A program made the position numbers and the translations under genes. Below are positions 7,625-17,692 of a stretch of 59,310 nt of DNA, piece after piece; the stretch's first letter is position 1; every line of letters begins with the position of its first letter. Location: positions 1 through 59,310 of the forward strand of contig NZ_CANMAA010000018.1 of assembly GCF_947495735.1 (NCBI RefSeq). Direction: 5' to 3'. Source of the DNA: an uncultured Pseudokineococcus sp. (GTDB taxonomy: Bacteria; Actinomycetota; Actinomycetes; Actinomycetales; Quadrisphaeraceae). The notes beneath the pieces are model-generated. The model worked only from the letters and a program-made list of their open reading frames with translations, searched no databases and was not told where the DNA came from.

Positions 7625-7731
7625 CGCGAAGCAGACGCCTCCTTCACCACGCGGAGGCGCCACACCGCGAAGCAGACGCCTCCTTCACCACCTGGACGCC
7701 CCTCGCGGCGAAGCAGACGCCTGCTTCACGG
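7625..7731. repeat. Three tandem hairpin units with 41-bp period
   Basis: GCGAAGCAGACGCCT begins at 7626, 7667 and 7708, an exact 41-bp period, followed each time by CCTTCAC or GCTTCAC. Unit three folds perfectly (GAAGCAG, loop ACGC, CTGCTTC); units one and two have one mismatch each. The array ends 16 bp past the pdxH stop, so it could also serve as its terminator. Confidence 0.8.
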
Positions 7732-7746
7732 CAGAGGCGCGGCGGC

Positions 7747-8430
7747 TCAGGGCTGCAGGCGGGCGAGCTCCCAGCCACCGGCGTCGTCGAGACGCGCGGG
7801 CTCCCCCGTGCGCGAGGTCCACGCGGCGCGGTCGTGCAGGCGCGAGGCGCGGCCGGCCCAGAGCTCGACGGACGTCGGGAGCACCCGGACCCCGCCCCAC
7901 GACGGCGGCAGCGGCACGTCCCCCCCGGCGAAGCGCTCCTCCAGCTCGGCCACGCGCTGCTCCATCGCCGCGCGGCTGGCCACGCGCTCGGACTGCGCGG
8001 ACGCCCACGCCGCCACCTGCGAGCCCCGCGGCCGCTGGGCGAAGTAGGCCGCCGACTCCTCGCGGGTCAGGCGCTCGACGGCGCCCCGCAGGCGCACCTG
8101 GCGCGACATCGCGTGCCACGGCAGGACGAGCGCCGCCCGGGGGCGGGCCTCCAGCTGCCGGCCCTTGGCCGAGGCCAGGTTCGTGTAGACGACGGCGCCG
8201 CGGCCGTCGAGGCCCTTGAGCAGGACCGTCCGCGCGTCCGGCACCCCCTCGGGGTCCACCGTCGCCAGCACGACGGCGCCCGGCTCGACGACCCGCTCGT
8301 CGGCGGCCGCCTCGGCGTACCAGCGCTCCAGCAGCTCCAGCGGGGGCACCGGCGGGTCCGCCCGCCACAGCGGGGCGTCGTCGTCGAGGCCGGCACCGGT
8401 GTAGGCCACCCGCGCCGACGGGTCGACCAC
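7747..8430 (-). CDS. pdxH: Pyridoxamine 5'-phosphate oxidase
   Basis: This FMN enzyme oxidises pyridoxamine or pyridoxine phosphate to pyridoxal 5'-phosphate. The family order is intact: VVLATVDPEGVPDARTVLLKGLDGRG with the FMN-binding segment, VYTNLASAKGRQLEARPRAAL, WHAMSRQVRLRGAVERL, and the C-terminal VELWAGRASRLHDR block that closes the substrate site. The GTG at 8430 gives 227 residues, the usual length. A GTG at 8553 would add 41 disordered residues, so the start is uncertain. It is divergent from the citrate-synthase-like gene and near serC, whose product needs PLP. Confidence 0.9.
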   Translation of the reverse strand: MVDPSARVAYTGAGLDDDAPLWRADPPVPPLELLERWYAEAAADERVVEPGAVVLATVDPEGVPDARTVLLKGLDGRGAVVYTNLASAKGRQLEARPRAALVLPWHAMSRQVRLRGAVERLTREESAAYFAQRPRGSQVAAWASAQSERVASRAAMEQRVAELEERFAGGDVPLPPSWGGVRVLPTSVELWAGRASRLHDRAAWTSRTGEPARLDDAGGWELARLQP

Positions 8431-8647
8431 CGGCGGCCGCGCGGGACCGTGCTCCGGAGCGCCTCCCGCGGGCTGCCGGGCGCCGCCGTCCGCGACCGGT
8501 GCGCCGTCGCCCGGCGCCCGATCACCCCCACCGCTGCCCAGCCCACCGACCACGCCGGGCAGAGTAGGCCCGCGGCCGCGACGGTGCGCCGCGGGCGGCA
8601 CCACCTCCAGACCGAGGGGTCGGCGCCGGTGACAAGGGGGAGGGTCC

Positions 8648-11018
<2,371 letters not shown>

Positions 11019-11115
11019 GAGGCCCCCTCGGCGGCCGGCACGGCGTCGCCCCGGGCGGCGCGGCGCGCGCCCGCGCCGCGGCCCGTCGACAGCCCGCGTC
11101 GCGGGACGCTGTCCG

Positions 11116-11121
11116 TAGGCT
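11116..11121 (+). promoter_or_regulatory. -10 box of a probable leaderless transcript (plsC)
   Basis: TAGGCT ends 7 nt before the ATG at 11129, so transcription would start at or next to the start codon. No SD is present. Similar spacing recurs upstream of the genes at 17381, 17693, 20859(-), 32109(-), 35589 and 44485(-). Confidence 0.5.
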
Positions 11122-11128
11122 GCCCGCC

Positions 11129-11956
11129 ATGTCACGCACCGCAGCGTGGGCGGTGGACGGCGCCCGCTTCGTCCTGCAGCGCCTGGTCCTCCGGCCTCTC
11201 GTGCGCGGCGTCGTCTCGGTCGACATCGAGGGCACCGAGCGCGTCCGCGACCTGGAGCCGCCCTTCGTCGTCGTCGCCAACCACTCCAGCCACCTCGACG
11301 CGCCGCTCGTGCTCGGGGCGCTGCCCCCGCGGCTGAGCCACCACCTCGCCGTCGCCGCGGCGGCGGACTACTTCTTCGACGCCCGCTGGCGCGCGCGCCT
11401 GACGGGGCTGGTCTTCAACGCCTTCCCCGTCGACCGCAGCGGCACCCGCGGCAGCTACCGCGGGCTCGCCGCGCAGCTCCTCGACGAGGGCGTGCCGCTG
11501 CTGCTCTTCCCCGAGGGCACGCGCTCGCGCGACGGGTCGATGGCGCCGTTCAAGGTGGGCGCCGCGGCGCTGGCCGTCACCCGCGGCGTCCCCGTCGTCC
11601 CCGTGGGGCTCGTCGGCGCCTACGACGCCATGCCGCGGGGCCGCAGCTGGCCGCTGCCCGGTCGGCCCCCGGTGCGGGTCGTCATCGGGGACCCGCTGCA
11701 CCCGCGCGACGGCGAGAACGCCCGCGCCCTCACCCAGCGGGTCGCGCTCGCGGTCGAGCGCCTCGTGCGCGGCGAGGACGAGGCCGACGGCGAGGGCGAG
11801 GGCGGCCCCGGCGTCGTGTCGGTCCTGGAGACCGAGCGCCCCCGCGACGGGCGCCCCGCGGACGCGCAGCCGGACGGCGGGGGCACCCCGGACGGCAGCG
11901 CGCCGCCGCCGGACGGGGACCGCGACCGGAGCGGTCCCGACGCGCAGGCATCATGA
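11129..11956 (+). CDS. plsC: 1-acyl-glycerol-3-phosphate acyltransferase family protein (PlsC-like)
   Basis: A 275-residue LPLAT-family acyltransferase. Block I is NHSSHLDAP (HX4D catalytic motif), block II includes FNAFPVDRSGTRGSYRG, block III is FPEGTRSRDGSMAPFKVGA, and block IV is VPVVPVGLVGAYDAMP. The last 55 residues are a hydrophilic Gly/Asp/Pro tail. It transfers an acyl chain from acyl-CoA or ACP to a glycerophosphate-type acceptor at the membrane. Its stop overlaps the start of an alkyl-DHAP-synthase-like gene (ATGA), so the acceptor could be DHAP rather than lyso-PA; that is inference. It appears leaderless. Confidence 0.88.
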   Translation: MSRTAAWAVDGARFVLQRLVLRPLVRGVVSVDIEGTERVRDLEPPFVVVANHSSHLDAPLVLGALPPRLSHHLAVAAAADYFFDARWRARLTGLVFNAFPVDRSGTRGSYRGLAAQLLDEGVPLLLFPEGTRSRDGSMAPFKVGAAALAVTRGVPVVPVGLVGAYDAMPRGRSWPLPGRPPVRVVIGDPLHPRDGENARALTQRVALAVERLVRGEDEADGEGEGGPGVVSVLETERPRDGRPADAQPDGGGTPDGSAPPPDGDRDRSGPDAQAS

Positions 11957-13722
11957 GCCCCATGGACGACGCGGCGACCCAGCAGACCCCCTTCGACGCA
12001 CCGGGGACGTCACCGCGCACCGACCAGGCCGCGCAGGACCGCCTCGAGGGTGACGGCGCCACCGGTGTCCAGCACATGAAGTGGTGGGGCTGGGGCCGTG
12101 AGGGCGTCAGCTTCGACCACCGCGACAAGCCGAAGCTGCGGCCCTTCGTCATCGATCGGGTCGGCATCGACCTCGACACCCCGGGCCGCGCCGCGCTCGA
12201 CTTCGACCAGCTGCCCGTCCCGGACAGCCGCGCGCCGCAGGAGCTCCTCGACGCCCTGGCCGCCGCCGCCGGCGCGGACCACGTGCAGACCGGCGCCATG
12301 GAGCGCGTGGTCCACACCTACGGCAAGAGCCTGCGCGACCTCCTGCGCCTGCGCGCCGGCGACCTGCCCCGCACCCCCGACGTCGTCGTCTACCCCGGGG
12401 ACGAGGACGCCGTGCGCGCCGTCGTGGACGCCGTGGCCGGCGCCGGGGCCGTGCTCATCCCCTTCGGCGGGGGCAGCAGCATCTCCGGGAGCCTGCACCC
12501 GGACGCCGGCGAGGAGCGCCCCGTCGTCTCCCTCGACCTGGGCCGGATGAACCGCGTCCTGGAGGTCGACGAGCACTCGCGCCTGGCGCGCGTGCAGGCC
12601 GGCGTCCTCGGGCCCGACCTGGAGGACCAGCTCGGCGCCCGCGGCTGGACGATGGGCCACGTCCCGGACTCCTTCACCCACTCCACGCTCGGCGGATGGA
12701 TCGCGACGCGGTCCAGCGGCGCGCAGTCGGACAAGTACGGCGACATCGCCGACCTCACGCGTGCCCTGCGCGTCGTGCAGCCCGGTCGCGTCGTCGCCAC
12801 CCGCCACGTGCCCAGCGAGGCCACCGGCCCGAGCGTGCGCGACATGCTCATCGGCTCCGAGGGGCGCCTCGGCGTCATCACCGAGGCCTGGGTGCAGGTG
12901 CACCGCCTGCCCGAGCAGCGGCAGATCCTGGGCTACTTCTTCCCCTCCTTCGAGGCCGGGATCGCCGCGATGCGCGACATCTCCGCCAGCGACGCCTCGA
13001 CGGTGCTCACGCGCGTCTCCGACCCGAACGAGACCGCCTTCTCCTTCGCCACCGGCAAGCGCAGCCGCGGGGTCTCGCACCTCGTCAGCTCGGGCCTGAA
13101 GACGGTGCTCAAGCGGCGCGGCTGGGACCTGGACTCGATCTGCCTGTCCTTCGTGGGCTACGAGGGCGCCCCCTCCTTCGTGAAGGCGAACCAGGGGATC
13201 GTCAAGGGCATCGTCAAGGCCCACGGCGGCATCGTCGTCGGCAAGGGCCCCGGGACGCTGTACGACCAGAAGAAGTTCGACACGCCCTACATCCGCGACT
13301 ACATCCTCGACCGCGGCGCGCTGGCCGACGTCTCGGACACCGCGGCGCCGTGGTCGGGGCTCCTGCCCCTGTACCGGCACGTGCGCGAGGAGGCCGACCG
13401 CGCCTTCGCCCGCGTCGGCGTCAAGGGCTGGATCATGTGCCACCTCTCGCACAGCTACCACGGCGGCGCGTGCCTGTACTTCACCTTCGCCTTCGCCCAG
13501 ACGAGCGAGACCCCGCTCGTGGAGTACGACGTCGTCAAGGGCGCCATCCAGCAGGCGTTCGTGGACTCCGAGGGCACGCTCTCCCACCACCACTCGGTGG
13601 GCACCGAGCACGCGCAGTGGCTGGCCCAGGACATCTCCCCCGCGGGGCGCGCGATGCTCGGCGAGCTCTTCGCCGCGGTGGACCCGCAGCGGCAGCTGAA
13701 CCCGGGCGCGATCGTCGACTGA
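11953..13722 (+). CDS. agpS: FAD-linked oxidase, alkyldihydroxyacetonephosphate synthase-like
   Basis: A 589-residue PCMH-type flavoprotein. The N-terminal segment MKWWGWGREGVSF is typical of AGPS. The FAD domain (about 130-315) has TPDVVVYPGDEDAV and PFGGGSSISGS, then DSFTHSTLGGWIATRSSG. The C-terminal domain carries the essential His triplet in GTLSHHHSVGTEH near residue 540. In eukaryotes this enzyme swaps the acyl group of acyl-DHAP for a fatty alcohol, making the ether bond. Bacterial homologues (for example mycobacterial AgpS) have less certain roles. Translational coupling to the PlsC-like gene supports an acyl-DHAP to alkyl-DHAP step. The ATG at 11962 is an alternative start. Confidence 0.85.
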   Translation: MSPMDDAATQQTPFDAPGTSPRTDQAAQDRLEGDGATGVQHMKWWGWGREGVSFDHRDKPKLRPFVIDRVGIDLDTPGRAALDFDQLPVPDSRAPQELLDALAAAAGADHVQTGAMERVVHTYGKSLRDLLRLRAGDLPRTPDVVVYPGDEDAVRAVVDAVAGAGAVLIPFGGGSSISGSLHPDAGEERPVVSLDLGRMNRVLEVDEHSRLARVQAGVLGPDLEDQLGARGWTMGHVPDSFTHSTLGGWIATRSSGAQSDKYGDIADLTRALRVVQPGRVVATRHVPSEATGPSVRDMLIGSEGRLGVITEAWVQVHRLPEQRQILGYFFPSFEAGIAAMRDISASDASTVLTRVSDPNETAFSFATGKRSRGVSHLVSSGLKTVLKRRGWDLDSICLSFVGYEGAPSFVKANQGIVKGIVKAHGGIVVGKGPGTLYDQKKFDTPYIRDYILDRGALADVSDTAAPWSGLLPLYRHVREEADRAFARVGVKGWIMCHLSHSYHGGACLYFTFAFAQTSETPLVEYDVVKGAIQQAFVDSEGTLSHHHSVGTEHAQWLAQDISPAGRAMLGELFAAVDPQRQLNPGAIVD

Positions 13723-13730
13723 GGCGCCCC

Positions 13731-13758
13731 GCTCTCCCCGGTCGCGACCGGGGGGAGC
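13731..13758. terminator. Bidirectional hairpin between convergent genes
   Basis: Arms 13731-13744 and 13745-13758 are complementary with one mismatch (GCTCTCCCCGGTCG against CGACCGGGGGGAGC). It lies 9 bp after the AGPS-like stop and 50 bp from the stop of the convergent dienelactone hydrolase. Confidence 0.65.
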
Positions 13759-13808
13759 ACGCCCCGCCGGGACGTCGACCGAGGACTCGAGCCCCCCGGT
13801 GGGGCGGG

Positions 13809-14714
13809 TCAGCCGACGCGCGTCGTCACCGCTCCGCCCGCGCCGACCCACCCGACGGGAGCGCTGCTGCTCGAGGGGACCGGCTCGTCGTCGGCACCGG
13901 TCAGCGGGGCCGACGCGCTGCCCGCCACCTGGTCGACCACCTGGTCGGCGTCGTCGACGCCACGGCCCCGCAGGTGCTCGTCGAAGAAGCCGAGGATGCG
14001 ACGTCGCGCGTCGGCCGAGGCCTCGTGGTCGTGCGAGACGCCCATCACCCGGCGCATCACGGGCACCAGGGGCGAGGTGTCGGCGGTGCGGGTGATGAAC
14101 CCGTGCTGGACGCCGTCGTACTCGCGGACGTCGTGGGGGACGCCGGCGCGCGACAGGGCGCCCTCGACCCGCGCGGCGGCGCCCGCCAGCAGGCGGTCGG
14201 CGCCGCCGAAGCTGGCCACGACCGGGCAGGCGCCCTGGACGGCCGCGTCGAGCGCGGCGTCGTCGTCCGGGAGGATCCCGTAGTTGACCGACGCAGCCGA
14301 CCACCCGGGCCGACCGGCGAGCAGCAGCGCGAAGCCGCCGCCCATGCAGAAGCCGATGACGCCGACGGTCCCCGTGCAGTCGTCCCGCTGGGCGAGCGCG
14401 GCGCGGGCCGACTCGAGCCGCTCGAAGGCGGGCCCCTCGCCGCGGCCCAGCTGCTGCATCGTGCGCGCGACGCACGGCACGCGGCCCCAGCCCTGCGTGC
14501 GCCCGTCCCTGCTGTAGAGGTCGGGCAGCAGGGCCACGTGCCCGGCGGCGGCGAGCCAGTCCGCCTGGTCGCGCATGTCGTCGGACATGCCGAACGCGTC
14601 GTGGACGACGACCACGCCCGGCCACGGCCCGGGGTCGCGCTGCGTCGCGACGGGCGTCGAGAGGTACGCCGGCATCGTCGAGCCGCCGGGACCGGGCACC
14701 GAGGTCGTCGTCAT
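13809..14714 (-). CDS. Dienelactone hydrolase family protein
   Basis: A 301-residue alpha/beta hydrolase. PGVVVVHDAFGMSDDMRDQADWLA forms the oxyanion-side strand. GFCMGGGFAL holds the nucleophilic Cys of the dienelactone hydrolase family, GGADRLL the acid, and DGVQHGFITR the His. DLH proteins hydrolyse carboxymethylenebutenolides and related lactones or esters, but most actinobacterial members have unknown substrates. The last 45 residues (after FFDEHLRGRG) are an extra Ala/Pro/Ser-rich tail. No aromatic degradation genes are nearby. The start is the ATG at 14714 with a weak GGG site. Confidence 0.85.
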   Translation of the reverse strand: MTTTSVPGPGGSTMPAYLSTPVATQRDPGPWPGVVVVHDAFGMSDDMRDQADWLAAAGHVALLPDLYSRDGRTQGWGRVPCVARTMQQLGRGEGPAFERLESARAALAQRDDCTGTVGVIGFCMGGGFALLLAGRPGWSAASVNYGILPDDDAALDAAVQGACPVVASFGGADRLLAGAAARVEGALSRAGVPHDVREYDGVQHGFITRTADTSPLVPVMRRVMGVSHDHEASADARRRILGFFDEHLRGRGVDDADQVVDQVAGSASAPLTGADDEPVPSSSSAPVGWVGAGGAVTTRVG

Positions 14715-14779
14715 CCCGGCACTCTCGTGCGGGGACCCGGCGATCGCGACCCGGGAGCGCGCTGCCGGACCGCCCCGCC

Positions 14780-14997
14780 TCAGCCGCGCCCGTCGTCGTC
14801 CTCGGCCGGGTGGAGCCAGCGGCCGACCAGGAGCAGGGCCAGCTCCCAGACGAGGAAGGCCGCGCAGAAGGCGGCTGCGGTCAGGACGACCCGCAGGAGC
14901 CAGGGTCCCGCGAGAACCCGTCCTGCAGCACGAGCGTCGCGACGGTGCTCCCCGTCGCGTAGACCACGGCCCACCGGTGCCGCCGCTCGGGACGCAC
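14780..14997 (-). pseudogene. Small membrane protein gene with an apparent frameshift
   Basis: The reading starts at GTG 14997, directly after the stop of the next minus-strand gene, as MRPERRHRWAVVYATG and continues to LVLQDGFS near 14920. There the coding signal moves to another frame and continues LAGPWLLRVVLTAAAF, LVWELALLLVGRWL to a stop at 14780. Joined, the parts give a two-segment membrane protein of about 70 residues, similar in layout to its upstream neighbour. One missing base near 14920 explains it. A sequencing error is possible. An alternative is two unrelated tiny frames. Confidence 0.45.
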
Positions 14998-15000
14998 GGC

Positions 15001-15294
15001 TCAGCGCCGCGAGGGGACCCTCAGCGAGGCGCGCTCGGTCCAGGCGAGGCCCAGGGACGCCACGACGACGGCACCCCACAGGGGCAGGAAGCCGCCGAAG
15101 CCGTCCTGCTCCGGCACGCGCGCCGACAGGAGCTGGTGCAGGACCACGCCGACCGCCAGCCACGCGAGCCCGGCGACCCAGCGCCGTCGCCGCGGCGCTC
15201 CGTGCCACGACGGCACGAGGCCCTCGCGCCGCTGCGCGTCCGGGTCGGCCCTCAGGCCGAGCCAGGCCACTGCTCGCCGTCCCCTGCCCACCAC
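15001..15294 (-). CDS. Small two-segment membrane protein of unknown function
   Basis: A 97-residue protein with a basic N-terminal half (RRRRW) and two hydrophobic segments, WVAGLAWLAVGVVLHQLL and LPLWGAVVVASLGLAW. It starts at GTG 15294 (or 15291) with GGGGGAG upstream. Its stop is followed after three bases by the GTG of the frameshifted membrane gene, and both share the positive-patch, two-hydrophobic-segment layout, so they may be a paired unit. No family was recognised. Confidence 0.6.
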   Translation of the reverse strand: MVGRGRRAVAWLGLRADPDAQRREGLVPSWHGAPRRRRWVAGLAWLAVGVVLHQLLSARVPEQDGFGGFLPLWGAVVVASLGLAWTERASLRVPSRR

Positions 15295-15405
15295 AGCGCT
15301 CTCCCCCGTCGGCGTCGACGTCCGGGTCGACCGTACGTGCCCGGGCGCGAGGTGTGGGGGCTCCACTGGCCTGGCATGGCCGCAGATCGGGGTCGCAGTG
15401 GGGCG

Positions 15406-16728
15406 TCAGGCCGCGGGGCGTGCGGCCCGCCCGCCGGCGGCGTCGAGGGACTCGCGGGCGGCGCGGCGGTCGTCGGGGTGGAGCACCTGCAGGTGCGGGT
15501 GGCCGTGCACGCGGTAGCGGATCTTCAGGTCGTCGTGGCGCAGGACCCACAGGACGGCGAGGCCGGTGACCAGCAGCGCCGAGATGCCCCCGACGTAGAT
15601 GGTCCAGCGGGCGCCGAAGGTGTCGCCGAGCCAGCCGAGGAGGGGCGAGCCGATCGGCGTCCCGCCCATGAAGACCATCATGTAGAGCGCCATGACGCGC
15701 CCGCGCATCGCCGGCTCGGTGGTGGTCTGCACGAGCGTGTTGGCCGCCGTCATGAGCGTCAGCGCGGTCAGCCCCACGGGGATCAGCGAGACGGCGAAGG
15801 ACCAGTACGTCGGCATGCTGGCGGCCACCATCGCCGCGACGCCGAAGGCGCCGGCCGCCCCGAGCACCAGCCGCAGCCGCACCTGGGCCCGCCCCGCGGC
15901 GAGCAGCGCTCCGGAGAGCGAGCCGATGGCGAGGATGGAGCCGAGGATCCCGTACTCGGCGGCCCCCTTGTCGAAGACCTGGGTGGCCACCAGCCCCGTG
16001 GTCAGCTGGTAGTTCATGCCGAGCGCGCCCACCGTGCCCATGACGACGAGCACCAGCACGAGGTCGGGCCGGCCGCGCACGTAGCGCAGCCCCTCCCGGA
16101 TCTGGCCCTTGCCGCGGCCCGCGAGCGGCATGGGGTGCAGCTCGGAGGTCCGCAGCAGCGCCAGCGCCACCACCGTGGCGGCGAACGACACCGCGTTGAT
16201 GAGGAAGACCGGGCCGGTGCCGAAGGCCGCGATGAGCAGGCCCGCGACGCCCGGGCCGACGAGCCGGGCGCCGTTGAACGACGCGCTGTTGAGGCCCACC
16301 GCGTTGCCGAGGTGGTCCGCCGGCACGAGCGCGGCGACGAAGGTCTGGCGCGCGGGCGCGTCGAAGGCCGTCGTGATGCCCAGCAGGGTCGCCAGGGCGT
16401 ACACGTGCCACAGCTGGGCGAGGTCGGTGAGGACCAGCAGCCCGAGCACGAGGCCCCACAGGCCGGAGAGCCCCTGCGTGAGCATGAGCAGCTTGCGCTT
16501 GTCGAAGCGGTCGGCCACGACGCCCGCGTAGGGACCGAGCAGCAGCATCGGCAGGAACTGCAGCCCCGTGGTGATGCCGACGGCGACACCCGAGCCGGCG
16601 GTGAGGACCTGCAGGACGAGCCAGTCCTGGGCGACGCGCTGCATCCACGTGCCCACGTTGCTCACGAGGGCGCCGCCGAACCAGATGCGGTAGTTGGGGA
16701 TGGACAGGGAGCGGAAGGTCGCGCTCAC
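15406..16728 (-). CDS. MFS transporter (EntS/MFS_3-like exporter)
   Basis: A 440-residue major facilitator with about 12 membrane segments. It begins MSATFRSLSIPNYRIWFGGALVSN, typical of MFS_3 drug or siderophore exporters. The loop 2-3 motif A is GVVADRFDKRKLL, and the second-half counterpart is TEPAMRGRVMALYMM. The hydrophilic C-terminus (residues about 390-440) is His/Arg-rich. The GTG start overlaps the stop of a MarR regulator (GTGA), so the two are one operon and the regulator probably senses an exported toxic compound. The substrate cannot be read from sequence. Confidence 0.9.
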   Translation of the reverse strand: MSATFRSLSIPNYRIWFGGALVSNVGTWMQRVAQDWLVLQVLTAGSGVAVGITTGLQFLPMLLLGPYAGVVADRFDKRKLLMLTQGLSGLWGLVLGLLVLTDLAQLWHVYALATLLGITTAFDAPARQTFVAALVPADHLGNAVGLNSASFNGARLVGPGVAGLLIAAFGTGPVFLINAVSFAATVVALALLRTSELHPMPLAGRGKGQIREGLRYVRGRPDLVLVLVVMGTVGALGMNYQLTTGLVATQVFDKGAAEYGILGSILAIGSLSGALLAAGRAQVRLRLVLGAAGAFGVAAMVAASMPTYWSFAVSLIPVGLTALTLMTAANTLVQTTTEPAMRGRVMALYMMVFMGGTPIGSPLLGWLGDTFGARWTIYVGGISALLVTGLAVLWVLRHDDLKIRYRVHGHPHLQVLHPDDRRAARESLDAAGGRAARPAA

Positions 16729-17294
16729 GGCGCCACCACCCGGCGCAGGATGGCGGCGGCCTCGGCGAGGACCGCGCGCTCGTGCGGGCTCAGCTGCGCG
16801 AGGCGCCTCGTGAGCCACTGGTCGCGGCGGCGGCGCGTGGCCTGCAGCAGGTCGCGCCCGGCCTGCGTCGTCTCGACGAGGACCTGGCGGCCGTCCTGCG
16901 GGTGCGGCCGGCGGTCGACGACGCCGGCCTCGACGAGCGCGGCGATCGTGCGCGTCATCGACGGCGGCTGCACGTGCTCGGCCTCGGCGAGGGCTCCCGG
17001 CGTCGTCGGCTCCAGGCGCTCGAGCAGCGCGAGCACCGAGTACTGGCTGTCGGGCAGCGCGTCCTCGGCCCGCTCGGCGCGGATGCGGCGCACGGAGCGC
17101 ATGAGCGCGACGCGCAGCTCGGCGGCGAGGGCGGAGGGACCGGTGCCCGGCGCCCCCGGGCGCCGGGAGGACGGCGGGACGGCGCCCGCCGGAGCCGTGC
17201 CCGCCGGGGCGCTGGTGGACGGAGCCGGTGCGGGCGGGGCCTCGCCCGGGGCGCGGGTCTGCAGGCGCTGCGGCACCTCGTGAACGTACGTCAT
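16725..17294 (-). CDS. MarR-family transcriptional regulator
   Basis: A 189-residue regulator starts MTYVHEVPQRL. After an Ala/Pro-rich stretch (about 17-50), the winged-helix domain shows DSQYSVLALLERLEPTTPGALA, recognition helix QPPSMTRTIAALVEAGVV and wing DRRPHPQDGRQVLVETT. The DxR wing motif is intact. It is translationally coupled to the MFS exporter downstream and divergent from the DUF2530 gene 86 bp away. From memory, a MarR gene sits in the equivalent conserved locus of mycobacteria (Rv0880). An upstream ATG at 17312 is an alternative start. Confidence 0.88.
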   Translation of the reverse strand: MTYVHEVPQRLQTRAPGEAPPAPAPSTSAPAGTAPAGAVPPSSRRPGAPGTGPSALAAELRVALMRSVRRIRAERAEDALPDSQYSVLALLERLEPTTPGALAEAEHVQPPSMTRTIAALVEAGVVDRRPHPQDGRQVLVETTQAGRDLLQATRRRRDQWLTRRLAQLSPHERAVLAEAAAILRRVVAP

Positions 17295-17380
17295 TACCCG
17301 GGCTAACGACATCCGGGGGCGGGGGCATTCCCCCTGCTCGGGCCTGGAGGACGCGCCCGGGGGCGCACTACGGTGCGGAC

Positions 17381-17683
17381 GTGAAGTTCGCCGGCCTGCC
17401 CATGGAGGAGCGACCCACGCCACCCGCGCCGCGCACCGACGACCGCCTGGCCGCGCTCGCCGGGACGCTCGTGTGGGCGGTCTCCCTCGTCGTCGTGCTC
17501 GTGGAGCGGGACTCCCTGGTCGCCGACGACCGCGGCTGGTGGGTGTGGTGCTGCGTCGCGGGAGTCCTCCTCGGCCTCGTGGGCCTCGTGCACCTGCAGC
17601 GCCGCGAGATCCGCTACCGCACCGCCCGGCGCCGGGAGCGGCGCACCGCGCGCTCGGGGCTCACTGACGGGTCCCAGCCCTAG
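17381..17683 (+). CDS. DUF2530 membrane protein
   Basis: A 100-residue integral membrane protein. MEERPTPPAP leads into two hydrophobic helices (LAGTLVWAVSLVVVLV and GWWVWCCVAGVLLGLVGLVHL) and a basic tail (RRRERRTAR). This is the layout of the actinobacterial DUF2530 family, function unknown. The GTG at 17381 lies 6 nt after a TACGGT box, so the transcript is probably leaderless. It is divergent from the MarR/MFS operon, a neighbourhood that recurs in actinobacteria. Confidence 0.75.
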   Translation: MKFAGLPMEERPTPPAPRTDDRLAALAGTLVWAVSLVVVLVERDSLVADDRGWWVWCCVAGVLLGLVGLVHLQRREIRYRTARRRERRTARSGLTDGSQP

Positions 17684-17692
17684 GGTCGCGCC

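Noticed and set aside
7625-7731. CRISPR array
   Set aside because: The three units are imperfect, spacers are GC-rich derivatives of each other, and no cas gene is present.
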